Assembly (NCBI GenBank): GCA_016584305.1
Contig: JACEEZ010020317.1
Coordinates: forward strand, 600,794 to 664,793
From: Chionoecetes opilio
Lineage: Eukaryota; Arthropoda; Malacostraca; Decapoda; Majidae
Reading direction: 5' to 3'
Length of the DNA stretch: 64,000 nt
Below, in pieces: positions 21,399-35,400 of the stretch. The notes under the pieces are model-generated. The model had not been told where the DNA came from. It worked only from the letters and a program-made list of their open reading frames with translations, and searched no databases. Each line of letters begins with the position of its first letter. Positions within the stretch are counted from its first letter, which is position 1. The position numbers were made by a program, and so were the translations under genes.

Positions 21399-22335
21399 CC
21401 ATAGACCACTGTATACCTGGACTGTTCACGCGACAATGTTTTGAATTGCGGGGCTGCGGGGCGCCCGACAAAGAGATATAGTGGTCTATGGACTATCACA
21501 TAGACTGGTTTATCCGTATATATGGTATACTGTAATCTTCGTAAATGTTTGTTCTATAATATTATCAAATAAAAAACAGTAAAACACGCTAAAGAAATGT
21601 CATTACGAGACTGAAGAAATATGCATGAACTTAACTCTTCGCCATTTAAAACTTTGCGAGTCAACTTTTATCATGAAGGGTATCAATAGAAGCGCAATTT
21701 TATTAGCTTTCCATTAATGTATTTCGTTATCTGATAAATGAATTAGAACCATGCATAAATTAGCATTAAATAAATAAATAAAATCATCAATCGGGTAATT
21801 TTCCCGATTGATGATGTTATTTATTTACTTATATATTTAGTTTTCTGATAAATGAATTAGTACCATGTATAAATTAGCGTTGACTAAATAAATAACCTCA
21901 TCAATCGGGAAAATTACCCGATTGATGATTTTATTTATTTAGTTAACGCTAATTTATGCATGGTTCTAATTAATTTATCAGATAACGAAATATAGCAATG
22001 GAAAGCTAATAAAATTGCGCTTCTATTGATACCCTTCATGATAAAAGTTGACTCGCAAAGTTTTAAATGGCTATGAGTTGAAGTGAATATTAAGTTCATA
22101 CATATTTCTTCATAGTCTCGTAATGGCATTTCTTTACCGTGTTTTACTGTTTTTTATTTGATAATATTATAGAACAAACATTTACGAAGATTACAGTATA
22201 TCATATATACTGATAAACCAGTCTATATGATCCGTATATAATATATATATATGAATCCGGGCGGCCCTCCGACTTCAGGCCCTTGCGCGACAGGCCGATA
22301 TTCCGTGCGCAGTCCAGGTATACAGTGGTCTATGG
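21399..22335. mobile_element. Foldback element, copy 2, 937 bp
   Basis: The terminal repeats CCATAGACCACTGTATACCT (21399) and the reverse complement ending at 22335 extend over about 25 bp. ATGTG duplicates on both sides (21394-21398 and 22336-22340). Inside, arms of about 350 bp (with AACTTTGCGAGTCAACTTTT and ATTACAGTATA blocks) fold onto each other around two CAATCGGG hairpins. The inner arms match the 8735-9640 element closely. Confidence 0.85.
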
Positions 22336-22340
22336 ATGTG

Positions 22341-22927
22341 CATAATATAACAAGTCTAAGATTCTCATTCAAGATAAACCACATCTCTCATATCATCAAA
22401 ACCTGTTATGCAAGTGTTAATGTAGCAGCTATGGCCCAAGACTATGCTTAAACCACCCCTATTTACCCAACCTAGACCTAACTTAGCAGGACACTGGACA
22501 TTTTCAGGCTATTCTTGACAAATTTCTTCTTCTGAATAAGTAGTAGACTTGGCATTCTCCCCCACTTCGCATTAATGTTTTATAAGCATCTCAAGGGTTC
22601 TACAAAAGCCTTGAGGAAAATGACAAATGATAAGGGTGTGAAAAGACTCAAGCAAATTACTAAAAATAGCCACCACAGACGATGCTCCGTCACCATTGCC
22701 TCGGCAACCATGACGATCGTAATGGCTCTTTATATACCTTGGAAGGATAACTGACATACACCATGATAATAATATATATCTGGTATCTTTACTTGGTGAG
22801 CAAGTGCTGCGCATATTCAAAGGTCATCATTCTGTCAGTGTAGTTTTCTAACTTATGAAGCTTCTCTGAGTAGACAATGACACAGTAATAAGCTTATAAG
22901 AACTTCATTGATATCTTAGAAATAAAA
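22341..22927. other. Downstream flank of the ligase gene
   Basis: AT-rich sequence between the foldback element and the candidate polyadenylation signal. No other feature is seen. Confidence 0.4.
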
Positions 22928-22933
22928 TTTATT
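22928..22933 (-). promoter_or_regulatory. Candidate polyadenylation signal
   Basis: AATAAA on the minus strand, about 400 bases downstream of the ligase stop codon. It is the first such hexamer found after the stop. Confidence 0.45.
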
Positions 22934-23328
22934 TCTTGGAAAAAGCTAAGAAATTCATATAGCTAATGTGTATTTCTCTAAATATAACTATGCAAAAATT
23001 CACACGGGTAAGACACTTCATATTTTATCAAATACCTTAAAGCAACTCTGTATTTTTTTACACTATATAATAGCTAAGGCATGTGGGGAATGTTTCTATG
23101 ACTAAATGTCATTTCATAGAGGACAATAAGAAAATTATAATGAGTCTAAAACCTTACACTGTCAATGATCAGTGTAAGTGAGTGATCTGACAATCTGCAA
23201 TACTTGTGATCTTTAAATTATATCAAATATTTTGCTCAATGAATTATCCTGATGTACAAACCTTTACAAGGACAGCAGCATAATACCTTTTACAGCTTGA
23301 AAATTATGAATAACTTAATTTCAAGTTT

Positions 23329-23447
23329 CTAGGCACCACTTGGCTGTTGACGCAAGTTTTTACGCAATATTTTTCCTGCAGGTGATCGAGGAATGGCATC
23401 AATGATCTCTACTCCTCCACGCAGCCGCTTGAAAGGAGCCACTCTCT
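23329..23447 (-). CDS. Ligase coding exon 11 (last)
   Basis: Encodes [20 protein letters not shown], then [18 protein letters not shown] and TAG. It carries the catalytic lysine of the PxSxxGKILR motif. Confidence 0.94.
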
Positions 23448-26400
23448 CTGGGAATGAAAATAATAAGTAGAAGTTATTCTATTGAAAGAAATCAGGCATA
23501 TCTTTACATGCACAAATACTGCATCTCTCGGCACATAAGGTGACCTGCACATAAACTGAGCCCCTAAACTCCCATTATAGTTTTCACATAGGAAGCCCCA
23601 TTTGGTCCAATAGGGCTGTTGCCGTCTGTTCTTTCTTTGTTCTCAGCTTTATCTGTTGGCTAAAATTTATAAACTACGTTCTGATAGAGAGTGAGTACGT
23701 TGATAGGTTTTATACCACTCTAAAGGAGCTGGTTTACAATGCAGAGCTGTGTACCGACCTCTTCAACTCATGGGCTGGTCAGCTGCATCAACTCCGGCCA
23801 GAATTGAGCAGCATCTATAGTATAAGCTACTGAAATTGACCCTCCACAGGCTTTATGAGCCTATACATAGTTGATCAATGAGGAGTCTACCCTTAACACA
23901 GCAACAAATCACTTATGGCAGCAAGACCTTGGGGGATAGTGGATAGCAACCATTAACATTGCTGCAGCACATTTCACCAGCATCTGAGGATCTACGAGGT
24001 GTGATGGATGAGGTAAAGAACTCTATCCTAAAATTTTGGGTAGTGCTACATATGAAAAAAGATATGCAGCACCTGTGGCGTACTGGGTCCTCATTGTAAA
24101 AGTGCTGCCAGAATGCACCAGGCAGAGTGGCAACTCAGAGGCTGCCCAGCACCCTAGTGCCCAAGCAGCTCTCAGTCTACAAATCAGAGACATCCAGTAC
24201 AATGCGATGGATAGCAGGACGCCCAAGGCATTCCTTCACCAGCCTCTCCAATACTGATGATCTGTACAATACTGATGGGCTGGCTGGAGCTCCCCCAAAC
24301 TCGTTCCCAACAGAGGAACACAGGAACTGAGGTGACTACAATAGGCTTACAACACTTTTGACTTGATATCGTACAACAAACCAAATCGTAGTATAGTTTT
24401 AGTACATCCTTTTAGCACAAATAGTCATTAATAACAGGCTAAAACAACGAACCAGTGCCTCAGCATCACAAAATATTGACCTTTTGTGTATGTGCATGCA
24501 AATGTTCCCAGAAGAAGAAAGCACACGAAAATTAGCAGTAAACAATACATTCCACATTTTGGGGAGGGCTAAGCTACGATATTGTTCCTTGTAAGGAAGG
24601 GCCATGGCCCCAGTGACCCCCCCCAGAATCTGCCAGTGGTTTTCTGGAATGAATCCTGCAATTGGAAAATCATCATTTACATAATTCAGTGATACTTTTA
24701 AACTGTTCTATGATAAGTTGCTTGAGAAGATATATGATATATAGGATGTATAGGAGAGAAAATTACTTTTGCTGAAAATTTTGTGAAAATGTTGTACGAA
24801 CAGGACGAGTGGACCAATCCTCACTGCTGCACTATTATCTACACTTAATGGTAAAAAGAGTTAACATCATAAATGCATAAGAGCAATAGTATCATCACCA
24901 CTTACAGCATAGCAGACCAGCCACCATAATGAACATTAAAGAAAATTATTTATGACTGCAAAATACTTCATACACATTTTTCCTTTCTAAATTATGAAGC
25001 GCATTACACGCTGATATGAATCATATTCCTATTATACTTATCTGCTTAATATTTAGCACTTTCATCTCTCGGCCTACTCACCTTTGACCCAAGCAATAAT
25101 ATCTTCAGAGTCAACAATTTTTCCAGGTTTTTGTACAATATACGCCTTTGGCAGCTCTCCAGCCTCTTCGTCCACCACGCCAATGACTGCGGCATCAGCA
25201 ATAGACTCATGTGTTACCAAAAGACCTTCAAGTTCTGCTGGTGCAACCTTAAAAGAAGAAAAAAAATATTCATTACATGTTCAAATAAAGGGAAGACAAA
25301 GAGCTCAGCCCATCTAATGAAATGCTTAAGCAAATTTTGTTTTATACAATGTATTTGGCACATAACTATGAGGCAGCTACAGTATGTTCAATTATCTTCA
25401 TTTTAGTGAACACTTTTGAGCTGCTGCACAGTAGATATATGTATGTATACTACTAATGATTCACACACGTGTGCTCTTACTATACCTGGAAGCCTTTGTA
25501 CTTGATAAGCTCCTTGATGCGGTCCACAATGTAGAAGATTCCACTGTCATTAAAGTGTCCTACATCGCCAGTGTGCAGCCATCCTTTTGAGTCTATCAGC
25601 TCACTGGTAGCTTTCACATCATTGAAGTACCCCTGAAATATTACAAACTAAAGTTGAAGTATGCAGGTGTGCACTGAATAATTTAAGATGATTTATCACT
25701 TTAGAAATATATCAATAGATCCTCCCTTTGACTCGTGTGCAAGAAGGGGCTTTTGCTCAGCAAAGAATAGCTAAGAGATTTGCAATTTATTCAAGGAAAA
25801 CATCAGCTGTGAAAAGTGAACTTATGACAACACACCAACCAAATGAAGGGTTGTGTAAAAATTTAAAAGAAAAATGACAAATAATGAGGACGAGAAAGGA
25901 CTAGAATTCACTAGATGATAACCTAGATGACGATTTCACACAAAAGATGTTTTTATCACCATTGTGTGGTCATATTGACACCTTTATAACATTTATAAGT
26001 CATCATGTACTCAAGTTTGTTTTGGTTTTCTCTTTATTGTTGCTGTAGTATTTGTAGTATCCTATTATCTCTCATTTTATATATTCCATGTATTTCTATA
26101 TTATCAAGTTTACTTTCACTTTCAGCAAAGAAGAAATTTCCAATGTTTATGTCATTGTTTCCACGGAAAAGTTGTTGCAGAGCGACTGATTTTCTGCTAT
26201 TCAGACCTCAGTTATTAGTTCTTGCTCTGCATAAGATTTAGATCTTATACAGAACAAGAACTAATAACTAAAAGCCTGAATGGCACAACATCAGTTGTTA
26301 TGCAACAATTTTTCCTTGAAAACAACATAAACATTAGAAATTTCCTCTTTGGCTACAATGAAAGTAAACTTGTCACAAATGTCATCATTCTTAATTCTTA

Positions 26401-29400
26401 GGTAAATTTTTTCAATTGTCTCTTTATAGTTTCTTTCCAACTACGTACTCATTAATCATGTTCTGCATCTATGTGAAATAATTCAGGTAAAAATATAGTG
26501 GAGTATAAGCGAAAAAATGTGATGACCTTATACCATATAATTATGAACTAATATTATTTTTCTCCCTAAAGGAAAGTTGTCATGAATGCTCACCTTAGTA
26601 ATGACTGGACCTCTCACACACAATTCCCCATCTGTGTTTGGTCCCAAAGAGTCGCCAGTTTTCATATCAATAATCTGAGAGAAATAATAATATAATTAAG
26701 AAAGAATGTGTATCAATTATATAATATGTTTGACTAAAAGCATAGCTACAACATTGAAAAACATTTTGTAATGAAATAATGTGATGATAAGGTATACAAG
26801 TTTTTCTTTTTCTGTTGCTAACAGCCTGTCAAATTGTAAGATTGTATTGAAATAGTAAAACCTATGTATCTTGCCTGGCTGTCTAATTCATTATAATTAC
26901 TGGTTAATGTAGATAGTTCAGATAACTCAGTGGTGATAAATTTGAAGAATAGAATTTGTACCTGATCCTCTTCTAGCCTCTCAATCCTAAAGTTGGAGTA
27001 AACTGATCATTAACTTTGGACACTATAAGGGGCACTGAAAAATAATAACTTTTAATCATAAAGAAACATTAACCATTTATGTGCCTCATTTTTACATGAA
27101 GTTGCTTTATTTGAGTTCTTTCTTTCTTTCAAGTAGCAGTTTCTGTTTAGGCAAACTTGTCACACTAGGGTTCGTTTGGTCCTAGTCATCTTGTTCATAT
27201 TGGCCATGAGTCTTACCTTGGCTTCACTGTGGGCTGTGATGTGACCAACAGCGCCAGGTTCATGGGATTCACTGGCGAACACTGCAAGAGTCGTTTCTGT
27301 CATGCCAAAACCCTGCCGTACAGTTACTTCTGGAAACTTGAAACAAAATATAACATTAATCTTTCCAGTGTAAAACAAAGAGTGACTTAAGAGCATGAGC
27401 GAGGTGATGCCAATGGACAGTGTTTGTGATAGACAAAACTTGCCTTTTCACAACAGACCACACAGTTCTATAAGAATGGACGTCTTTTGAAAAAAAATTG
27501 ACTAGTACTGTATTCATTCAGTTGTTTATTTATTAATGTAATTGCAATAAATGCTTAGGGGTCGATAATTGATCAGTACTATTTGTATTTTATTGAACAG
27601 TAATTTGAACATAACTCTTAAGGATTCAATGAACTGACAAGTTTGGGGACCCCTACTTTATATGTTTAAAGTTTAACATTGAAAAATGTTGTACATTATT
27701 TGTGTTGAGCGTTAAGACAGGTCTCAGGTTACTCATGTGGTATACTTAAGGAAGTCCAAAAGGGTTTATACATTAATGTCACTACAAAAAGTCATCAATA
27801 ACTTGATTATCCATAAACAGGATGGTGGTTGGATAAAATATGAAATAGATGTAAACAGCACTTAAAAGATATTAAGACATTAAAAAAAATTCTTTAAAAC
27901 ACTAAAAATACTGGTTTCCTATTTCCATCTGCCTATTTCATGTATTACTTACTCTCTTGAGCCTTCTGAGAAAAAAAAGTTCAGGGAAAACAAATGGCAC
28001 TTAGAAATATTTCTACTTCTTGAATGAGCTAATTCAGTAATATACTCAAACTACTTTAGTAAACTTACCTTTTTACTAAGGATTTCCTGTACGTCTCCTG
28101 ATAAAGGTGCAGCACCGCATACAATACTTTTCATGGCACTCAGGTCAAATTTGGCTACAACTTCATGTTTGGCTAAAAAGATAGCCAGGGGAGGCACCAC
28201 CGGCACCAGTGTTACCTAGTGGAAGGAAAGATGCAAGATTAGATTTGGTGCATATCTCAACTCTACATGACTTCTCTCCTCTCTTTCTTGCCTTTCCTGT
28301 TTCTTCCATGTGGATAATACAGAGAGGAGAACAACCCTCCATTATCTAAGCATGTATGTACACATAACACACTTACTTATTTGGCTTATAAGGAGAGGTT
28401 GGAGAAATTGGGTTTGTCATCATTGGAGGAAAAAAGAAAATGAGGATACTTGATAGTAGTGCATAGACAGACTATGAAGACATGTATCGTAGTTCTTTGG
28501 TGTATAAAACACTTTTTTCCCAAGAAACATAGGTCTTAAAACCACCCTGTGACCTATACACCAAAGGTCAAAAATTGTATGCCTCCCTGGGTTTACATGT
28601 ACTACAGCAAGTAATGAAAACTCTAATAAATATATTTAGAAAATGTGATAACAGTAACTGCCTTAACCCCTTAAGACCCAAAACTTTATTTCCATTGTAA
28701 TTTGGGCACCATAAGACGATTTTTAGTGAATATAAGCAATATTTTATAGATATGACCTGTTTAGTATCCTTGTCGACTAGCTAATTAGGTATATTAAGTT
28801 ACTTTTTGTAATTTGATGGTTCAACAAGAATATTTTAGATAGCAAAGGAAAGATCTGGACGTGAAGGGGTTAATGGCACAAAAGATGATATTGTGTATGG
28901 AAAAGTGAGAGTGAGCTTTCACAGACTGTTTTCAGTGAATTCCATGATGTAAAAGGAATTTTGAAAGTTTTAATTATGAATGAATTGTTTTGATAAAAAT
29001 ATATTACAGTTACTGTAATTATCTGCATATCTAGATTGTCTGTCTGTCTGCTTGTTAATTTATTTATTCTATTTGTTCTGATGCCTGCCATAGGAGCTTC
29101 TAGATGGTTGTCACTGTAGGAAAGTTTAGATTTTCCCCTTTCCAATATACATATGGTTGTTTGATATTTTTAGCAAAACAATTCATTCATAATTAAAACT
29201 TTCAAATTCCTTTTACATCATGGAATTCACTGAAAACAGGCTGTGAAAGCTCACTCTCACTTTTCCATACACAATATCATCTTTTGTGCCATTAACCCCT
29301 TCACGTCCAGATCTTTCCTTTGCTATCTAAAATATTCTTGTTGAACCATAAAATTACAAAAAGTAACTTAATATACCTAATTAGCTAGTCGACAAGGATA

Positions 29401-32400
29401 CTAAACAGGTCATTTCTATAAAATATTGCTTATATTCACTAAAAATCGTCTTATGGTGCCCAAATTACAATGGAAATAAAGTTTTGGGTCTCAAGGGGTT
29501 AAGGCAGTTACTGTTATCACATTTTCTAAATATATTTATTAGAGTTTTCATTACTTGCTGTAGTACATGTAAACCCAGGGAGGCATACAATTTTTGACCT
29601 TTGGTGTATAGGTCACAGGGTGGTTTTAAGACCTATGTTTCTTGGGAAAAAAAGTGTTTAAGACAGACAGATACACGAAGACTGACAGATAGATAGATAA
29701 ATAGGTAGTCAAAGTTGGACTGCACTAACCTTGTAAGTTTGGAGTGCCTTTAAGAAAATATCTGGGATGAACCTGGGTAGCGTAACCATTGTGGCTCCAT
29801 AACAGAGAGATGCAAGGCCCATTCCAATTCCAAAGATGTGGAAAAATGGTAAAATGCCCAAAATGACTTCTTCACTATTAATGTTTAGATATTCTTTCCT
29901 CCTGTAGAAAAGAAAACAATTGATAGATTTTTGCATCATTATAATCATCATAAATTTCATCCCATTCCCTGCATTGTGCATGTTTGGGAGTCCACACACT
30001 CTTAAAAGTAGAAAACATCTGCCAAAGAAAAGATATAGACCATAAAATGACACTCATGTCAATTGTTTCAAATGGTGAAGGTTGATAGCTGTTAGTCAAA
30101 TATATATGGCAAAAAATGTACTTTTACCCACCACCAACACCACTATTGTCTATGATTATTTCCTACACTAAGCGAGTCAGAAAACCTGCAACCATTAACC
30201 ATAATTGATCAACTCTAGATCAGTCAGGTAATAGAGGAATGACACTAACCCCAGGAGCCCCGGTTGATAAAGGTGGGTTTTTGCTGAGATAGATCACAAA
30301 CAGTTCACGTCTCATATAGTTAGTCAGAAATATTACCAATCTAACACAAGTGATACATGCTATCTTTTCAAACCAACGCTACCTCAATAATAATTGTTGT
30401 CCATCAAGGAGAGGATTCATTCCAAGGATACTAATCCATGCATGACAGATTTCAATAACAAGTGACAAGTAGCAAGGAGTGAGGGAAGGAAGCCATATGG
30501 AATTAACTCAATCCCCAGGGTTCCTACAAGTATGCATCTATCCTATCCCAACTACTCCAAGAGGTCTAACAAATGGTTTTAACTGAGGTTATAGTTAAAC
30601 TCATCACTTACCCAAAACAATCTGAGTCTCAAAAAGTTAATAAGTCCCGCAGCCACTAATGAGACAAAAGAAATAACTAAGTGTTAGCTGGCTATTATGG
30701 CCTATCATTATTAGGAAAAGCCCATTTTCATGTGGAAAAACATGGGAAGGGAAAACTGAAATATCTATAAAAGAACGAATACCCATACTCATTTTGAGGG
30801 AGCAGCTCACCATTTCTTTTATACTGTTAGTCTGTTACTGAATTCTGGCCTCACTGGTACTGGAAGAGATAACCATACGGTATGCTTAACATATCCATGT
30901 ACATTATGCCTCAAGACTCAGTAGCTAATCATACAGTGCTTTAAAGAAGAAAAAATACTTCAATGGTTTAAAAGTACAGTACGTACATATCTTTCAAGAA
31001 AAATGGATATTGTATGAGCTTGGCATGAGCAACCTCATTGAAAAGCAAAGGATTTCTTACCCGATATTTGAAAGCATAGCAAGCCAGTTACCAGCTGTAA
31101 TTTCGACCCCCTTAGGAAGGCCAGTGGTGCCTGAGGAGTAGGGCAGGTGTAGGACTTGGTCACCCGAACCACCAGTACAAGCCCACTCTGCTGGGGCTTC
31201 TTGCCGTAAACTTGTGACTGGCTTAATATCATCTGTTGCTTTGTCTCCCAAGATATTGATACCCTGAATGAAGAAGAGACTTTAATATCATTGAGCAGCT
31301 TTTAAGATAAATGAACTAATAAATAATGAGTCTGTCATAAATCACGAGTAGGCAGTGATGGGCAGCAATCAGTCTTTCTCAAAAGAACAGATAACAAACA
31401 CTATGAGGAGTTTCAAGGTTTTCTGTAATATATTAATCTAAAGTGTACATCTGGAGCATTGCCCAAGTTTTGTCTGAAAATTATAAAAGCATTCAAGTGG
31501 CATTAAAACTTATATTCTACTAGCCGCAAAGCCGCCCTCCGGGCGGACTTTTTGGCTAGCTCCTGCGGAGGGCTATTGGCCCACCACCTGTGTTTGGTGG
31601 GCCAAAGGCCCACCAAACACAGACTCTCCAGATAGCCCCTTCTAACTTTCCTGAAATCATGGATGTAGAAATGTATGTATTAACGCCAACCCATTCACAT
31701 CACCCCCAACCCATTCACTCACCCATTACACTGGGGAACAATTTGAAAAAAAAAAATTGTTGAGTTAGATTTTTGAGCTTGTTTAGACTAAAATTGGCAT
31801 GCTGATTCCAAATCTGTAGTCAGTTTTTTTCTAGCACGTCAAGTTTTTTCTCCACAGCTTACCCTCCAGATAAGCAAAATTCCACTTGTGAGCTGTAGTA
31901 AAACTTGCCAGCTGATTACGATTTGACTCATCGAGAGCTATGTGGCAACTTGTTTGTGCAGTTACAATTGAGACAGTGCGGTGAGAGGTGTGTGCAGCTC
32001 CCAATAGGTCAGTACTATCAATATCTGCAAACAGAAAGCTAGGATAGTAGGAATTAGGAGGATTTGTTATGGCTTTTCTCTTAACCTTGTAACAACATAC
32101 CATTGTAATTTAGATTTCGTTTTATGCTGTTTTTTTTTTTTTTCAAAGCTTGTAACTATTCCAGCTTAGTGTTTTATTTACATAGGTATATATTTCTTTT
32201 GTTTCAGATCATGTCTGCTCCTGCTACGTCTCGTCGTAAATGCCTAAACAACCCTGACTCCTTCTGCTATATATGTGGTAGTTTCACCATTCCAAGTCAG
32301 AGGGCAAGCATCAGCGTATTTGTCAAACAAGCATATTTCGCATATTTTAAAGTGAAACTTGGTGATCAAGACAAGCTATGGGCCCCTCACAAAGTGTGCA

Positions 32401-35400
32401 AGCAGTGTGTCGAGAGATTACGGATGTGGACCAAAGGAACACGTGAAAAGTTGGCATTTGGTATCCCCATGGTTTGGCGAGAGCAAAAAAGATCATTCCA
32501 CAGACTGTTACTTTTGTTTAGTGAAAACATCAGGATTTAACAAGAAAAATAAAAGTAAAATAGAATATCCTAATCTACCGTCAGCTATAAGACCAATGCC
32601 TCATTCAGCTGAAATTCCAGTGCCAGTTTTCGAACAACTACCTCCTCTAGAAGATCTGAGTGATGTTGAAGAACGCAGTGACAGCAATGATGCAGATTTT
32701 GACATTCACGAGGATTCAGTTCGTAGGGGATTTGATCAGCACGAGTTGAATGATTTAGCACGTGATTTGGGCCTATCCAAAAAAGCTTCAGAAATACTAG
32801 CATCAAGACTGAACGAGAAAAATATACTTGAACAAGGAGTGAAGGTATCATACTTTCGAACCAGAGAAAGTACATTTCTGCAGTACTTTCGAAGTGCCAG
32901 CGGTTTTGTGTTTTGCCATAACATTCCTGGTTTACTGAAGGAATTAGGGCTTTCAATCTACAATCCAAATGAATGGCGATTGTTTATTGATAGCTCAAAG
33001 CGGAACTTGAAGTGTGTCCTTCTACACAATGGCAATTTGTTTGGCGCAGTCCCTATTGGGCATTCGGTCTGTCTTCGTGAAGAATATGGAGATGTAAAGA
33101 GAGTCATTGAGTTATTGCAATATGACAAACACAATTGGATCATCTGTGTTGACCTTAAAATGGTGTCCTTCCTTCTTGGTCAACAACGTGGATACACAAA
33201 GTATCCCTGCTTTCTCTGTATGTGGGATAGCAGAGCTCGAGAGAAGCATTGGGTTCAGACGAATTGGCCTCCGAGATCTGATCTTAAACCTGGAGATCCT
33301 AACATTGTACATGAGCCACTTGTTGACAGGAAGAAAATAATATTCCCACCTCTGCACATAAAACTAGGTCTCATGAAACAATTTGTAAAAGCATTGTCAA
33401 CTGATGGCGACTGTTTGAAGTACATCATCTTGGCATTTCCTGGACTGTTAATTGAAAAAATCAAGGCCGGTGTGTTTGATGGTCCACAAATTCGACAGCT
33501 CATCAAAGATGAACATTTCAACGGTACTATGTCAGACCTTGAAAAGAATGCTTGGCTATCATTCAAAGACGTCGTCAAGAACTTTCTTGGAAATACACGT
33601 GCAAGTAATTACACAGAACTTGTTCAGAAACTATTGGAGAGCTACAAAGTGCTTGGTTGCAACATGAGTATTAAAGTACATTTTTTGCATAGCCATCTTG
33701 CCAACTTTCCGGAAAATCTTGGTGCTGCTAGCGACGAGCAAGGTGAACGATTTCACCAAGATTTGAAGGTTATGGAAGAACGTTACCAGGGTAGATGGGA
33801 TGTGCATATGATGGCTGACTATTGTTGGAGCATCAAACGCGATAGTCCTCAAGTTGAACACTCCAGACAAAGCTACAAACGTAAATTTTTACCTTAACCT
33901 GCACACAATTATAGCCTTATCCTTTCTAAAAACATGATAATGTTAAAACAACATTCTATTCATGCCTATTTCTTTCATTTTTCATTGTATGTTAACATTT
34001 GCAACTTTTTATAAAATAAGCACTGTTACTGTTATGTACAGTATTTTTCATATTTTTTAAGAAAACGAAAATCCTACAGTTCAAAAACTTGACGTGATAG
34101 AGAGAAACTGAGATCAGTTTTGGATTCAGCACCCAAAAATTACTTAATAACAAGTGTCAGACCTAACTCAACAAAAATTTGTTCCCCAGTGTTATCCATC
34201 ACCCCCCACCCATTCACTCACCCATTACCCATCACCCCCCACCCATTCACTCACCCATTATCCATCACCACACACCGATTCACTCACCCATTACCCATCA
34301 CCACCCACCTATTCCTTCACCCATCACCCATCACCCCCCACCCATTCACTCACCCATCACCCCACACCCATTACCCATCACCCCACCCATTCACTCACCC
34401 ATTACCCATCACCCTACATCAAGGTTTCCTCAATTCTCACAACCCACATTTTTTTTCACAATTCTCGCTAATAGGCTGCTAAAAAAAAAAGAAAAAAAAA
34501 AGTGATCGGATCATCCCCAAAGTGGGCTTAAAACCTTCCCCTCGCCGATCTGGTTCCCAAACTGTGCCATATGATGGGATTGCGCCACTGGGGGCGGCAC
34601 CTATCGCGGAACACAGACACACACACTTTCGCTTATATTATTATAGATATTCCTTGGAGTTGAGGTGCAAGTATATAAGAGTTGTCTCTGCAGGATCACA
34701 TCAGTATACAGAATTATTGAAAGTGCAGATACCTACATGAAAGGTTAGCCTTCAGAAAAGATAAATGAAACAAAACTACATTTGCTATTGAGGAAACATA
34801 ATAAAGTCGATAAGATTGAACATAAGATAATATCATCCATTTGGGTACAATATATCAGATGTGTGTTGCATTTAGTTGGCCTGAATGCATATCACACAGT
34901 TGTATGTACATAATGTATTCACCATTTATTGTTGCTATCATTACCCTAGGGTACTAATATACATATGTACTCACTTTTATATTCTTGTTATCCTTGATGG
35001 CAGCTTGCACATTTTTGAGGAATAGGGGATGCACAACGATCCAAGATGAGTTGCTGTGAGTGACGTGGCGACGCAGCTCATCTGGTGAACAAATTAAAAT
35101 GTATTGTATTGTTTTCTTACTGTACACTTTAAACACCTCATACTGAAGATCCATCATATTTCAGTCAGGGTTTAGGTACAATAAACACTTGAAACACTAA
35201 AGTAAACACTTGAGTAATGTAGGTAAGAGCATATTTCCTGAGAAAAAGTAAAGAAACTAGAGATATAGATAAACAAGGTACATTTAGTAGCCCTATAGCT
35301 TTTCTGACTTCCATTAGGTTAGAAGACTGACCCTTGCACACATGAAACCTGCATTGCATAACAACACTAATGAAATTTCAGTAAAATGCATAACGAAAAA

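Larger units (their letters stand above)
28506..29661. repeat. 0.5-kb near-perfect inverted duplication in ligase intron 5
   Basis: The arms 28506-29002 and 29163-29661 are reverse complements with only a few mismatches, separated by about 160 bases. Each arm contains the same MITE and the same surrounding unique sequence (for example CCCTGTGACCTATACACCAA). A segment, not just a transposon, was therefore duplicated in inverse orientation. The high identity suggests a recent event. Confidence 0.85.
31520..34647 (-). mobile_element. Helitron-like element in ligase intron 3 (copy A)
   Basis: On the minus strand it begins TCTATAATAATATAAGCG after an A (34648 on plus is T) and ends with a GC hairpin (CCGCCCGGAGGGCGG), nine bases, and CTAG followed by T. 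This matches Helitron rules: 5' TC, 3' hairpin plus CTRR, insertion between A and T, no target duplication. It contains a GGTGATGGGTAATGGGTGAG minisatellite and no Rep/helicase gene, so it is non-autonomous. It is enlarged by the 2463-bp transposon inside it. Same family as the 38.1-40.6 kb copies. Confidence 0.8.

Noticed and set aside
24023..24330. Overlapping open frames on both strands in ligase intron 10
   Set aside because: None shows a domain, and the region is an intron of a well-supported gene.
32124..32210. Upstream ATG extending the transposase-like gene
   Set aside because: The extra residues are poly-Phe from a T-run and precede an acceptor-like TTTCAG; the family-like start is at 32211.
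34154..34505. Pro/His/Ser/Thr-rich frames here and at 38336-40615
   Set aside because: They are frames through the Helitron minisatellite; all three frames stay open only because the repeat lacks stops.
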